From an uncultured Halobacteriovorax sp. (GTDB lineage Bacteria > Bdellovibrionota > Bacteriovoracia > Bacteriovoracales > Bacteriovoracaceae), in the NCBI GenBank assembly GCA_913061265.1, contig CAJXVS010000010.1, forward strand, positions 1 to 64,000: a stretch of 64,000 bases of DNA, given 5' to 3'. Positions 16,999 to 25,815 of the stretch are shown piece after piece (position 1 is the stretch's first letter; each line of letters starts with the position of its first letter). The notes beneath the pieces were generated by a model. The model ran no database searches. It saw only the letters and a program-made list of their open reading frames with translations, and had not been told where the DNA came from. The position numbers and the translations under genes were made by a program.

Positions 16999-18087
16999 TT
17001 ATTTTTTTATTAATTCATAAGCAGATTGTATTCTTGTAAAATTCTCATGGGCTATCTCTTCAAAGGCCTTAGGGATCCCCTTACTGGCAAGTCGGTCGGG
17101 GTGCTTTAGCATGGAGATCTTCTTATAGGCCTTCTTTATTTGATCAGCTGTAGCATCTTCTTTTAAACCAAAAAGGCTAAGAGCTCCTTTGATATCATTC
17201 TTTCCTTTTAAATCAGGAAGGGGAGAGAGGCTGTGATAAAGATGAGCCTCTGAAGAGATAAGCTCTATCAATTCTTTTATATTGATAAAGTATTTTTTAT
17301 TTGTTGAGACCAAGGTCTTATTGATTAAGTTTTCTCTCATTGGAATATCCCAAAATGAAAAGGCATCCTTTGCTTCTAAGAGAGAAGGGTAGATCTTTTG
17401 CTCATTCATTCCCTGAGTCTTAGCGAGTAAGGTCGCCACTGCTTTAGATAATGAAGAAGCCGAAATTCGTAACTTTCTAGAAACGGCCTTCGTAATCTCT
17501 GGGGTATATTCATCTGGGCAGGCCAGGGATTGAAGAAAGGTTTTTACGATGATGAGTTCGACTAGTTCTTCGTAGGAGGGTAGGTTCTTTGTCACTCTTG
17601 AAATAGGAATCTCTCTTTTGATAAGATTCTTTAAATTATTGATGAAGATTCTTTGTCCAGGAGCTGTTCCAAATTTCTTATTAAACTTTTGCCTAATTTC
17701 ATTGATGGCTGGGCCTTCACCCCATTGAAGGCTTTCAAATAAAGTGCAGACCTTTATCATCTCCATTTTTTCATCTTCATCTTCAGTATTGTCTTTTCTA
17801 TCTAAGTAACGAAGCTCAACCTCTGATCGGTTTGATTTCTTCGCATCAATGCCAGCGGCTAAAGCATTATTATTCACAGGTCCGGAAGAACTGTTCTCGC
17901 CCTTTCTTAACAGGGCTTCTTTATGGGCAATCATTGCCTCAAGATTAGTACTTCCTACGCCCTTCTTTTTATTATCTTTATAAGGGCTAAAGATAGACAT
18001 CACTATGGGAGCAAAGAGTTTGGCTAAGAAAATGGTAACCAATCCTATTACGACGGCATTAATAATATGTTCAGTAGGAAAGCTCAT
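16999..18087 (-). CDS. Membrane-anchored J-domain protein (DjlA-like)
   Basis: A 362-residue protein with one N-terminal transmembrane helix (HIINAVVIGLVTIFLAKLFA). A cytoplasmic helical middle region resembles the TerB-like segment of DjlA, and there is a C-terminal J domain (about 300-362). The J domain carries the essential KHPDRL motif and the usual helix pattern (ATADQIKKAYKKISMLKHPD). It should stimulate DnaK ATPase at the membrane. This domain order is that of DjlA-type co-chaperones, although the TerB assignment is by general character only. It is the first gene of a probable pair with the deaminase-like gene 10 nt downstream. Confidence 0.8.
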   Translation of the reverse strand: MSFPTEHIINAVVIGLVTIFLAKLFAPIVMSIFSPYKDNKKKGVGSTNLEAMIAHKEALLRKGENSSSGPVNNNALAAGIDAKKSNRSEVELRYLDRKDNTEDEDEKMEMIKVCTLFESLQWGEGPAINEIRQKFNKKFGTAPGQRIFINNLKNLIKREIPISRVTKNLPSYEELVELIIVKTFLQSLACPDEYTPEITKAVSRKLRISASSLSKAVATLLAKTQGMNEQKIYPSLLEAKDAFSFWDIPMRENLINKTLVSTNKKYFINIKELIELISSEAHLYHSLSPLPDLKGKNDIKGALSLFGLKEDATADQIKKAYKKISMLKHPDRLASKGIPKAFEEIAHENFTRIQSAYELIKK

Positions 18088-18153
18088 TTCATTTCATTCA
18101 GTTTAGAGGTATTATGTAGCTATATTCTAACAATTTATTATCAAAGAAAAAAC

Positions 18154-19155
18154 ATGCTTAATTGGTCTATAGAAAAAATTGAATTACCCTTGAGATATAC
18201 TTGGAAGATTGCTCATGGGAGCACTAATAAAAAGGTTCAGTACTTTGTCAATATAGAGTGCGATGGGCTTAAGGGAAAAGGAGAGGTCTCTCTGAGTACC
18301 CGACTCCAAGACTCGGCTAGCGAGATTGAAAAAGGTTTTAACAAGTTCCTCGAAAAGGAACCTCAAAACCTTTTAACTATCGAAGCTCTACTAAGCGCGC
18401 TTGGCTCTCTTGATATTCCAAACTGTTTAAGGTTTGGAATTGAATCAGCCTTTGTGCATTACCTCGCTGTCTTAAGTGATAAGAGTGTTCATCAAATTCT
18501 CGGACTCAATACTTTAAACACAGTTAACACAGGCTACTCACTACCCATCCTAGAGGTAGGGGAGATCAAAGGCTTTATTAATGATCACTCTCTAGATCGC
18601 TTTCACGCCTTAAAGATAAAGGTCGACCAAGATAATGCGGTTGAAAAGGTTTTAGAACTTAATAAGAACTTTCGCGGAAATATTCGAATCGATGCTAATG
18701 AAAGCTTTAAAGATGCTGATTCAGTTATTCAATTTATTGAAAAACTAGGACCTAACTTACCCATCGAGTTCTTAGAGCAACCCATGCCTGCTTCAAATCA
18801 TGATGATTATCTTTATTTATTTGATAAAGCTGAAGTCGATATCATGGGAGATGAATCAATAACGGATACAGATATTACTGAGTATCACGCAGAAAGATTC
18901 CACGCTATTAATATCAAGCTGCAAAAAGCTGGTGGTTATCTAAAGGCCATGAAGCAAATAAGAGATGCTAGAGAACTTGGAATCAAGACGATGCTCGGAT
19001 GCATGATTGAATCGACCTTAGGTATCTCAAGCGCATTGAATCTCGCATTCGGTGTTGATTACTTTGATTTGGATTCATTTCTGTTTTTGGAAAAAGATCC
19101 CTTTGGACTTGTGACAGAAGAGAAGGGACGCCTCTTCTATTCTTTTATGCATTAG
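18154..19155 (+). CDS. Dipeptide epimerase-like enolase superfamily enzyme
   Basis: A 333-residue protein of the muconate-lactonising/enolase superfamily. ATG at 18154 is chosen because the family N-terminus (WSIEKIELPLRYTWKIAHG) follows; upstream in-frame codons run into the divergent J-domain gene. Catalytic features: KIKVDQ (Lys pair), RIDANESF (metal Asp), EFLEQPM (metal Glu), MGDESITD (metal Asp) and NIKLQKAGG (second catalytic Lys). L-Ala-D/L-Glu epimerases with this pattern recycle the murein tripeptide dipeptide L-Ala-D-Glu in the cytoplasm, which suits an organism that digests peptidoglycan. Substrate specificity cannot be read reliably from motifs, so the exact reaction is inferred. 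Confidence 0.8.
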   Translation: MLNWSIEKIELPLRYTWKIAHGSTNKKVQYFVNIECDGLKGKGEVSLSTRLQDSASEIEKGFNKFLEKEPQNLLTIEALLSALGSLDIPNCLRFGIESAFVHYLAVLSDKSVHQILGLNTLNTVNTGYSLPILEVGEIKGFINDHSLDRFHALKIKVDQDNAVEKVLELNKNFRGNIRIDANESFKDADSVIQFIEKLGPNLPIEFLEQPMPASNHDDYLYLFDKAEVDIMGDESITDTDITEYHAERFHAINIKLQKAGGYLKAMKQIRDARELGIKTMLGCMIESTLGISSALNLAFGVDYFDLDSFLFLEKDPFGLVTEEKGRLFYSFMH

Positions 19156-20384
19156 AAGAATAATCTAAACTTTAAATTGTATCTAGTATAAGAAGGGGAG
19201 TTGATCCCTTTTACGATTCGTTGAACACTAGGTGAAATAGATACTGGTGCCCAGAACTTTCCTCTCTTAAAGAGGTTAACAGTTGAAAAATCAAGCCCTC
19301 CAAGAAGGGTATGTGTTTCAATCATTGTATCGAGGGCCAAAGCATCATTGGCGTATGTATTGCTAGAGCTATATTTACTTTGTCCTTGATGAGAATAAAT
19401 ATAACCACCAAAGATCGTTAACCAATCATTTGGAAAGAAACTTCCTTGAAGGTTAAAATCAATCTTATTTCCAAGTTTCTCAGTAAAGTCACCTTTTGTT
19501 AAACCAATAGGGATCCCAGGAGTATCGGGAATCCTGAGGTTCTTCTCAGTCGGCAATTGATAGGTATAACGGATAAAAGAATCGAAACCAAAGTAGTATC
19601 TAGGAATAACAAACCCACCACCGAATTCACCAAAGATATCTGTTTGACCATCACCAAAACCAAAGTCTTGGATAATGTCTGGATCATCTTCTCTACCAGT
19701 TGGAAGATTCATCCCACCAACCATCATAAGACCTGAGTAATCCCATTCAGCTATTCGGTACATCAGACCAATCTCAGTATCTCCCATGCCTTTAGCTTTC
19801 CAGCTGCCAACAGGTTTATAACCGTACATATTAACCATCACTCCTTGGAGGAGCTCTCCAGTAGCGTCTGGAAGTTGTCCAGTTAGTTGTCCAAGAATTC
19901 TTCCAGTATCAGAATCCCCGGCGTCTCTCTCTAAGATCGAAGCGACTTTGGCGTGATTGTTTCCTCTTGTTCTTCTTATATCGAGATTGACCTCAGCATC
20001 AAAGATGGGAAAGCCAAAGTAAGCTGTAATTTTATCCGTGATACCAATTCCGCCCCCAACAACTTGAACGTCAACATTAGCGCTGCCTTCTGCCTGATAC
20101 TCGCCGAAGCTAAACTCATCATGGGCCTCAGGAGAGAGGGCCTTTAGTTCATCAAAATAAACCTTAGTGGCCGTATTAAGAGAGGCTAAGATTTCAGCAT
20201 TTAAGTTCTCATTGAAGTAGATATCTTCTTTGACGCCTTTATTATTATAGAGGCTGCCTATATCGCTGGTGAAGATATGACGAAACTCAAAAGCGCGAAC
20301 TCCCTTAGGTAAGGTCGAATAATAACCAGCTAGGGCATTGCTCGCGAAGAACGTGAATATGAGGATCTGTAATAGGTTACGCAC
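19152..20384 (-). CDS. Putative outer-membrane beta-barrel protein
   Basis: A 410-residue protein starting at GTG with a signal peptide (MRNLLQILIFTFFASNALA). The body alternates polar and aromatic residues as in beta-barrels, with strand-like stretches such as FGFDSFIRYTYQLPT and DFSTVNLFKRGKFWAPVSIS. It ends in a strand with a terminal Phe (YNLKFRLFF), the usual outer-membrane insertion signal recognised by BamA. An internal phrase (GGMNLPTGREDDPD) resembles the conserved segment of transporter-like barrels annotated as phenol-degradation MetA-pathway proteins, but that match is weak. No operon partner is evident; its 3' end overlaps the convergent epimerase by 4 nt. Function unknown. Confidence 0.78.
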   Translation of the reverse strand: MRNLLQILIFTFFASNALAGYYSTLPKGVRAFEFRHIFTSDIGSLYNNKGVKEDIYFNENLNAEILASLNTATKVYFDELKALSPEAHDEFSFGEYQAEGSANVDVQVVGGGIGITDKITAYFGFPIFDAEVNLDIRRTRGNNHAKVASILERDAGDSDTGRILGQLTGQLPDATGELLQGVMVNMYGYKPVGSWKAKGMGDTEIGLMYRIAEWDYSGLMMVGGMNLPTGREDDPDIIQDFGFGDGQTDIFGEFGGGFVIPRYYFGFDSFIRYTYQLPTEKNLRIPDTPGIPIGLTKGDFTEKLGNKIDFNLQGSFFPNDWLTIFGGYIYSHQGQSKYSSSNTYANDALALDTMIETHTLLGGLDFSTVNLFKRGKFWAPVSISPSVQRIVKGINSPSYTRYNLKFRLFF

Positions 20385-20569
20385 GGCGATAATATGCCTT
20401 AGTTTTGGATTTTTTTAAACCATTGCTTCTCTCTTGAGAACTTATTACAGGACATTACTTAAGTCATAGAAATTACTATGTTATAGCCATTTCAAAGGCT
20501 TATGAATTTGAAGGAATAATTTTCAAATCGCGTAGCGTTAGAGATGGAAATTATGTATACAGTCCAAGC

Positions 20570-21445
20570 ATGAAAAAAGCGTTTTCTATCCTCCTATTTC
20601 TATCGGTCATTATGGGATGCTCCAAAGAGAGTATTACACCGGCCTTTAGCCCCAAAACATTGGGGCAGCAGCAGACTTCTCAGTTTGGTCACGAGGCGAT
20701 TCAGATCTCTCTATCTATAGAAGACTTAGAAGTGGATGAGTTCGGTGGAGAGATTGGTAATGTGCCGGTTGTGGGCTCTGTGTTTCAAAGGCTTGCAGGA
20801 ATGTTTGCGGACATCTCTATTGATGATGAAAATGGAACTGAAGTTGTTATCGAACCCACCTATTTTGAGTTAGCTGAATTAGAGCAAATTGATTTTAATT
20901 ATATTAAAGGCGTAGGACTTGATAAGGTTCATCTAAGAGTAGGGAACGATGATATTGATGGGGCCAGCCTCTCTTTTATCAAAAGGATTGAAGTTTATAT
21001 CAATGTTGATCCAGTGATTCCTGATAGAGATGAAACTGAAGAGAATGAAACTGAAGATACCGGTGGTACTATTCGCCCTAGTGAAGAAGAGGAAGAAGAG
21101 ATCATCATCAAAGACGATACAGAGGATCTTCCTTGGTATCATACTAAAAGTGTTAAATCCGTTGTCAGAGATGACTACGTAACAAGCTTTGATAAAGAAA
21201 ATAGTGAAGAGGACCTCTCTAGCGATAGCATCTTGGCCCTGACTTACGATAAAGACAGAGATACTTTAGGCTGCTTTTCAAAGTGCCTTGATATGCGTGT
21301 TCAGCCAGTTGATTGGAGGAAGGTTTTAATCAAGGCCAGAAGTTTTTCTATAGAAATCAAGCTAGTAGTTGACTCAGTTCCTAAGGCAAAACTAGAGCTT
21401 GGTGGAGAGATCAAGTTTAGCGTAATCGTGAACCCTGGTTTCTAA
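20570..21445 (+). CDS. Hypothetical acidic lipoprotein
   Basis: A 291-residue protein with a lipoprotein signal (MKKAFSILLFLSVIMGCSKE, lipobox IMGC). The mature part is acidic, with an Asp/Glu-rich linker around residues 145-185 (RPSEEEEEEIIIKDDTE) between two beta-rich halves. Two cysteines lie close together near residue 240 (LGCFSKCLDM) and may pair. I recognise no domain. No Shine-Dalgarno is visible at this ATG, but it is the only start giving a signal peptide. It is followed after about 118 nt by the MltD-like gene on the same strand. Confidence 0.8.
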   Translation: MKKAFSILLFLSVIMGCSKESITPAFSPKTLGQQQTSQFGHEAIQISLSIEDLEVDEFGGEIGNVPVVGSVFQRLAGMFADISIDDENGTEVVIEPTYFELAELEQIDFNYIKGVGLDKVHLRVGNDDIDGASLSFIKRIEVYINVDPVIPDRDETEENETEDTGGTIRPSEEEEEEIIIKDDTEDLPWYHTKSVKSVVRDDYVTSFDKENSEEDLSSDSILALTYDKDRDTLGCFSKCLDMRVQPVDWRKVLIKARSFSIEIKLVVDSVPKAKLELGGEIKFSVIVNPGF

Positions 21446-21563
21446 GAATTCCTTTTTAATTTCAATAAATTATCACTAATAAAAGCGGGTCTTTTTACCC
21501 CCTTGAGTGCCTAGCGTGGGACTGTAGACTGGAAGATATATTTAATCCTTCTAGGAGTTACAG

Positions 21564-22994
21564 TTGAGAAAATCGATCAGTCTAATAAGCATTCTTTTAT
21601 TTCTAGTGAGTTGCTCTTCTATTTCGCCACTGCGGCCCGATAATTTAGAACTACCAGAATTAAGCTCTGAAGATACTAAGATTGATGGACGCTTTAAAAC
21701 TAAGATTGAGTTACTAACCACTGAAACTAGCGAACTTAAAAGTTTAAGAACGGTTCCAAAGCGAAATCCTCTTCTTAAAAAAGAAGAAATAATCCCAACA
21801 CCTATTATTCCCATCACAACGGGCTCAAAGGTTTTTGATCTTAAGTACCCAGAGAAGCTTTATAAGTTTTGGATGAAGTACTATCTCAAAAGAGATAAGG
21901 CCCGCCTTCAAAGGCATATGAATAGAGGGCATAAAGTTGAAACAATTGTTAAAGAAACTTTTAAAAAACATAATCTTCCAGAAGAGCTTTTTTATGTAGG
22001 CCTTATTGAAAGTGGTTATAACGAAAAAATTGCTAGTCACGCTAATGCCGTTGGTCCTTGGCAGTTTATTAAAGGAACAGCAACGAGATATGGTCTTAGG
22101 GTAGATCGTTATGTTGATGAAAGATTTAATATCGTCAAAGCAACTGAAGCATCTGCTCAGTACTTTAAAGATCTTTACAATATCTTTGGTTCTTGGGAAC
22201 TGGCCCTGTGTGCTTATAATGCAGGTGAATATAGAATTATCAATGCTATTAGAAGAGGAAACTCTAGAGACTATAGAGTTTTAGTTAAGAAAAAACTTCT
22301 TCCTAAAGAAACTATTTACTATGTGCCAAAAGTAATGGCCGCTAAAAAAATATATGAAAGTAGAAGGCATTATGGGTTTCATAAGCCTCAAAAAAGAAAT
22401 AATCCTTTTGCTAACGTGGCGGAATCAAAGTTCACTTCATCATTTAGTTTGAAGAAAGTCGCTAAGAAGATCGGAGTTTCTTATACAAAGCTAAAAACTA
22501 TCAACCCAGATGTGAAAACAGGTTGGGTTCATTTAAAAAGAGGCAGGAATCATAAGTTAATTATTCCAAGCAACCTTGAAGCGAAGACTGATAGAGTGGC
22601 CATAAGTCACAGAGAGAAAAGATCAGCCTCTAAGAATAGAAAACTCGCTAGCCTAGAGAAGAAAATAAGTAAGGCTAAAAGAAGAGCTAGTACTAAATCA
22701 GCAGCCTATCGAGTTCAAAGAGGAGATAACCTCTCTAAGATTTCAAGGCTCTTTAATACAAAGATCTCAATGATTAAGAGGGCCAATGGGCTTAAAAGCT
22801 CAAGGGTGATGGTTGGTCAGCGCTTAAAGATTCCTGGGCTTGTAGCCGAGACTTATACGGTCAGAAAAGGGGATAACTTAGGCGGTATCGCTAGGCGTTT
22901 TAAGACTAGTATAGCTAGTATAAAGGGTCTCAATGGTCTTAAGAATTCAAGGATTTACCCTAAACAAAAGATACAAATTCCAAGTAATAGTTAA
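21564..22994 (+). CDS. mltD: Lytic transglycosylase MltD-like lipoprotein with LysM domains
   Basis: A 476-residue lipoprotein (lipobox LVSC) starting at TTG with AGGAG 6 nt upstream. A family 1 lytic transglycosylase (SLT) domain spans about 120-270. Glu149 in VGLIESGYN is the catalytic acid, followed by AVGPWQFIKGTATRYGL and CAYNAGEYRI, both typical. A degenerate LysM-like region lies near 295-340. Two clear LysM repeats follow, at about 386-430 (VQRGDNLSKISRLFNTK) and 432-475 (VRKGDNLGGIARRFKTS). It cleaves the glycan strand of peptidoglycan, producing 1,6-anhydro ends, in the periplasm at the outer membrane. In a predator it may serve self wall turnover or prey entry; the sequence does not decide. 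Confidence 0.92.
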   Translation: MRKSISLISILLFLVSCSSISPLRPDNLELPELSSEDTKIDGRFKTKIELLTTETSELKSLRTVPKRNPLLKKEEIIPTPIIPITTGSKVFDLKYPEKLYKFWMKYYLKRDKARLQRHMNRGHKVETIVKETFKKHNLPEELFYVGLIESGYNEKIASHANAVGPWQFIKGTATRYGLRVDRYVDERFNIVKATEASAQYFKDLYNIFGSWELALCAYNAGEYRIINAIRRGNSRDYRVLVKKKLLPKETIYYVPKVMAAKKIYESRRHYGFHKPQKRNNPFANVAESKFTSSFSLKKVAKKIGVSYTKLKTINPDVKTGWVHLKRGRNHKLIIPSNLEAKTDRVAISHREKRSASKNRKLASLEKKISKAKRRASTKSAAYRVQRGDNLSKISRLFNTKISMIKRANGLKSSRVMVGQRLKIPGLVAETYTVRKGDNLGGIARRFKTSIASIKGLNGLKNSRIYPKQKIQIPSNS

Positions 22995-23009
22995 AATAAC
23001 GAACCGTAT

Positions 23010-23070
23010 AAAACGCGACGTGTTTTAAAGAAGGCTTTACTCTTAAAGGCCCGTGGCTAGAAGCTACGGG
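23010..23070 (+). other. Two tight hairpins between mltD and GT4 genes
   Basis: Stem 1 is 23010-23026 (AAAACGC, GAC loop, GTGTTTT). Stem 2 is 23050-23070 (CCCGTGGCT, AGA loop, AGCTACGGG), 9 pairs with one G-U. No T-run follows directly, so classic termination is doubtful; they could be mRNA leader or 3'-end stabilising structures. Confidence 0.45.
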
Positions 23071-23123
23071 TAAGAAGTGCTAGATTAAGAGGCTGTCATT
23101 TTATTTTTTAACTAGGTGTCGTA

Positions 23124-24260
23124 TTGAAAATCGGTTTTGATGCAAAAAGAATCTTTCACAACTCAAGAGGTCTTGGAAATTATTCAAGAACCTTAGTGGA
23201 GAGTTTAAAGAAGTATTATCCCGATAATGATCTCTTTCTTTATACCCCGCCGATCAAAGATAAATCATCCCTTGATTATGTTAGAAGATTTGATCGAGTC
23301 AAAGTAAGAACTCCTGAAACATCAATTTCAAAAACCTTTAGCAGTCTTTGGCGCTCAATGTTTTTATCAAAAGTCTTAAAAGAAGATAAGCTTGATATCT
23401 ATCACGGCCTCTCTCACGAGCTGCCTCCAGGAATAGAGAAGCTTAATATTAAAACTGTGGTCACCATTCACGACCTGATCTTTTTGAGATACCCAGAGCA
23501 GTTTCCTTGGATTGATAGGCAAGTCTATTTGAAAAAGTTTAAGCACGCCTGCGAGGTTTCAACTAAGATTGTCGCTATATGCGAACAAACAAAGTCAGAC
23601 TTGATTGAATTTCTGGGTGTTCCAGAATCTAAGATCCAAGTGCTCTATCAAGCATGCCATCAAAACTATTATGAGCCTTGGAGTGAAGCTGAAATCGAAA
23701 GAGTGAGAAATAAGTTTTCACTTTCAAGAAAATTCATCTTAAACGTTGGCGCCCTCGAGGAGAGAAAGAATACTCTTGTTTTAGTAAAGGCCTTTAGCCG
23801 CATTGCTAAAGACTTCCCTGACCATGACCTTGTCCTAGTAGGAAGAGGCAAAGAATATAAAGAAAAACTTCTTAACGCCATCACTTCATATTCACTCACT
23901 GACCGCGTTCATATCTTAGACAATGTTCCTACTGAAGACCTGCCTGGTCTTTATCAAAAGTGCGCTGTCTTTGCTTTTCCATCTTTGTTCGAAGGATTTG
24001 GAATTCCTATTGTAGAGGCCATGTTCTCTGGCGCTGCTGTTATAACTTCGACGGGATCTTGTTTTCCTGAAGCGGGTGGACCTGCAGCTATGTATATTAA
24101 CCCTCTATCAGTAGAAGAATGGGCCAAGGCCTTAAGTAATGTTTTATCTGATGATGAGTTAGCAAAAACCATGGGAAGAAATGGAAGGGCCTATGCTGAA
24201 AAGTTCCACTGGAAAAATACCAGTAAGGAACTCTTCAACTTCTATAAATCTTTAAGTTAA
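23124..24260 (+). CDS. GT4 family glycosyltransferase
   Basis: A 378-residue GT-B glycosyltransferase starting at TTG with AGGTG upstream. The N-terminus MKIGFDAKRIFHNSRGLGNY is the usual donor-independent start of family 4 enzymes. The middle FILNVGALEERKNTLVLVKA and the C-terminal FPSLFEGFGIPIVEAM (the E-x7-E region that binds the nucleotide sugar) are diagnostic. Such enzymes build lipopolysaccharide or capsular chains at the inner membrane. Mannosyltransferases resemble it most, but donor and acceptor cannot be read from motifs. It ends directly against the convergent exbD stop, with no spacer. Confidence 0.88.
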   Translation: MKIGFDAKRIFHNSRGLGNYSRTLVESLKKYYPDNDLFLYTPPIKDKSSLDYVRRFDRVKVRTPETSISKTFSSLWRSMFLSKVLKEDKLDIYHGLSHELPPGIEKLNIKTVVTIHDLIFLRYPEQFPWIDRQVYLKKFKHACEVSTKIVAICEQTKSDLIEFLGVPESKIQVLYQACHQNYYEPWSEAEIERVRNKFSLSRKFILNVGALEERKNTLVLVKAFSRIAKDFPDHDLVLVGRGKEYKEKLLNAITSYSLTDRVHILDNVPTEDLPGLYQKCAVFAFPSLFEGFGIPIVEAMFSGAAVITSTGSCFPEAGGPAAMYINPLSVEEWAKALSNVLSDDELAKTMGRNGRAYAEKFHWKNTSKELFNFYKSLS

Positions 24261-24650
24261 TTATTTATCTGTGATTAAAGAGAGGTTTGTTAATTCAAAT
24301 TCTTTAAGAGCGTCTAGTAAAGTTACAACTCTGTCATACTTAACTTCTTTATCAATCCTAACTTCAATAGGAGTGCTCTTTTCTTTAACAACTGAAAACT
24401 GAGCCTTAGCTTCTTCAATAGTCGCTTTCTTTCCATTAACAGCGAGCTCTTCAATAGAAAGCTCTATGGTGAGCTTGTTCTTTGGCTGTTCTTTATTTTC
24501 ACCATGAGCCATCTTTGGAAGATTTAAAAGAAGGGCCACTTCGTCTTTTTTAAAGACAGTGGATACCATAAAGAAAATAAGTAAGAGAAAGACCACGTCA
24601 ATAAGTGGCGTAATATCTGGAGCAGCTAGTTCTCTAGAGCGTCTTTTCAT
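24261..24650 (-). CDS. exbD: ExbD/TolR family protein
   Basis: A 129-residue protein with a short cytoplasmic N-terminus, a single transmembrane helix containing the essential Asp (ITPLIDVVFLLLIFFMV) and a small periplasmic domain ending KEFELTNLSLITDK. It partners with the ExbB/TolQ protein encoded just upstream; their genes overlap by 4 nt (ATGA). Together they form a proton-driven motor that energises a TonB- or TolA-type protein. No TonB or TolA gene is in the window, so iron transport versus outer-membrane constriction cannot be distinguished. Confidence 0.92.
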   Translation of the reverse strand: MKRRSRELAAPDITPLIDVVFLLLIFFMVSTVFKKDEVALLLNLPKMAHGENKEQPKNKLTIELSIEELAVNGKKATIEEAKAQFSVVKEKSTPIEVRIDKEVKYDRVVTLLDALKEFELTNLSLITDK

Positions 24651-25159
24651 AAAACTTTTCCAACAAGCGTTTTCTCTAGATCAATCTCAACTCGGTCTAA
24701 GATTCCCATTAAATAAGAATGACCAATATAGTGAGGAATCGCTACGATCATGCCGCCGACTGTTGTAATTAGCGCCATTGAAATCCCTTGAGCAAATGAA
24801 GCGGGGTTATTAAGCCCAGTCTCAGACATAACTCTAAAGGCCACAAGCACACCAATCACAGTTCCTAAAAGGCCTAGAAGAGGAGAAATAGTAGCGATGA
24901 TCTTTACAGTGTTGAGACCTTTTTCAAGTCCGCCTATATAAAGGCTAAGCTCTTGCTTTGCTAATTCTAAAAGAGAGTTGGCATCTTTTCCTGCTTTATC
25001 AATCTTCCCGTCAAGATCATTTGCTGACTCTTCAATCTTATTGATTTCTTTATTAAAGAGAAAAAACTTAGAGATCATGACAGCGAAGCCACAGATATTT
25101 AAGAGAAGGAGGATGTACATGATTGGTCCACCCTGAGTTATGTATTCTACAATGCGCAT
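24647..25159 (-). CDS. exbB: ExbB/TolQ/MotA family proton channel protein
   Basis: A 170-residue inner-membrane protein with an N-terminal transmembrane helix (GGPIMYILLLLNICGFAVMI), a cytoplasmic helical region and two C-terminal helices. Those helices contain the conserved stretches ATISPLLGLLGTVIGVL and FAQGISMALITTVGGMIVAI. It forms the pentameric stator around the ExbD dimer. The gene begins 29 nt after lipB and overlaps exbD by 4 nt, so lipA, lipB, exbB and exbD probably form one transcription unit. That combination has no obvious functional link. Confidence 0.92.
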   Translation of the reverse strand: MRIVEYITQGGPIMYILLLLNICGFAVMISKFFLFNKEINKIEESANDLDGKIDKAGKDANSLLELAKQELSLYIGGLEKGLNTVKIIATISPLLGLLGTVIGVLVAFRVMSETGLNNPASFAQGISMALITTVGGMIVAIPHYIGHSYLMGILDRVEIDLEKTLVGKVL

Positions 25160-25188
25160 ATATTATTCCAATAGCTAAAAGTTCTTAA

Positions 25189-25815
25189 CTATTGTCTAAG
25201 GAAATTCAGAAGATGTGAAGCCAATTTAATTTCAAATTCTTCGCGCGAAACTTTTTGGTCAAGTAATTCTTCAAGGCTGGTCATGATTTGTGCATCGAAG
25301 CCACAGGGATTTATTCCGGTAAAGGCCTTAGGATCTTTATAAAGATTAAGTGCTAGGCCATGATAAGTTACCCAGCGGCGGCAGGCGATACCAATAGAGG
25401 CGATCTTTCTACCATCCACCCAAACACCGGTTCCATCAGGGTTTCCGCGATCCAGGTTTCCATGGGCCTTGATCCCATATTCTTTTAAGCAAAGGATCAT
25501 GCTTGTTTCTAAATGATCTAAGAACTTGTGCAGGTCACCGACGCGTTTTTGTAAATGAATAAGGGGATACATAACGACTTGCCCCGGACCGTGGTAAGTG
25601 GCTTTTCCACCGCGGGAGATCTTATGGACCTCACCATCCCAGCCGTCCATATCTGTTTCACTGCTTTGTTTTCCAAGAGTCACAACTGATGGGTGGGAGC
25701 AAATAATAAGGCGCTCTTCTTCGAGGCCTTTAGCGATCGAATCAACTAACGATGATTGTCTTTGCTCTGATTCAGCATAAGGGGAGAGTCCCCAGTTTTC
25801 AGTTTTTAGATTCAT
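25189..25815 (-). CDS. lipB: Lipoyl(octanoyl) transferase LipB
   Basis: A 208-residue protein of normal length for LipB. It contains the signature SRGGKATYHGPGQVVMYPL, the catalytic-lysine region GRKIASIGIACRRWVTYHG and the catalytic cysteine in INPCGF. It moves octanoate from acyl carrier protein to lipoyl domains of 2-oxoacid dehydrogenases or GcvH in the cytoplasm. Its product is the substrate of LipA, whose gene lies immediately upstream and overlaps by 4 nt (ATGA). The two genes form a complete endogenous lipoate synthesis pathway. Confidence 0.96.
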   Translation of the reverse strand: MNLKTENWGLSPYAESEQRQSSLVDSIAKGLEEERLIICSHPSVVTLGKQSSETDMDGWDGEVHKISRGGKATYHGPGQVVMYPLIHLQKRVGDLHKFLDHLETSMILCLKEYGIKAHGNLDRGNPDGTGVWVDGRKIASIGIACRRWVTYHGLALNLYKDPKAFTGINPCGFDAQIMTSLEELLDQKVSREEFEIKLASHLLNFLRQ

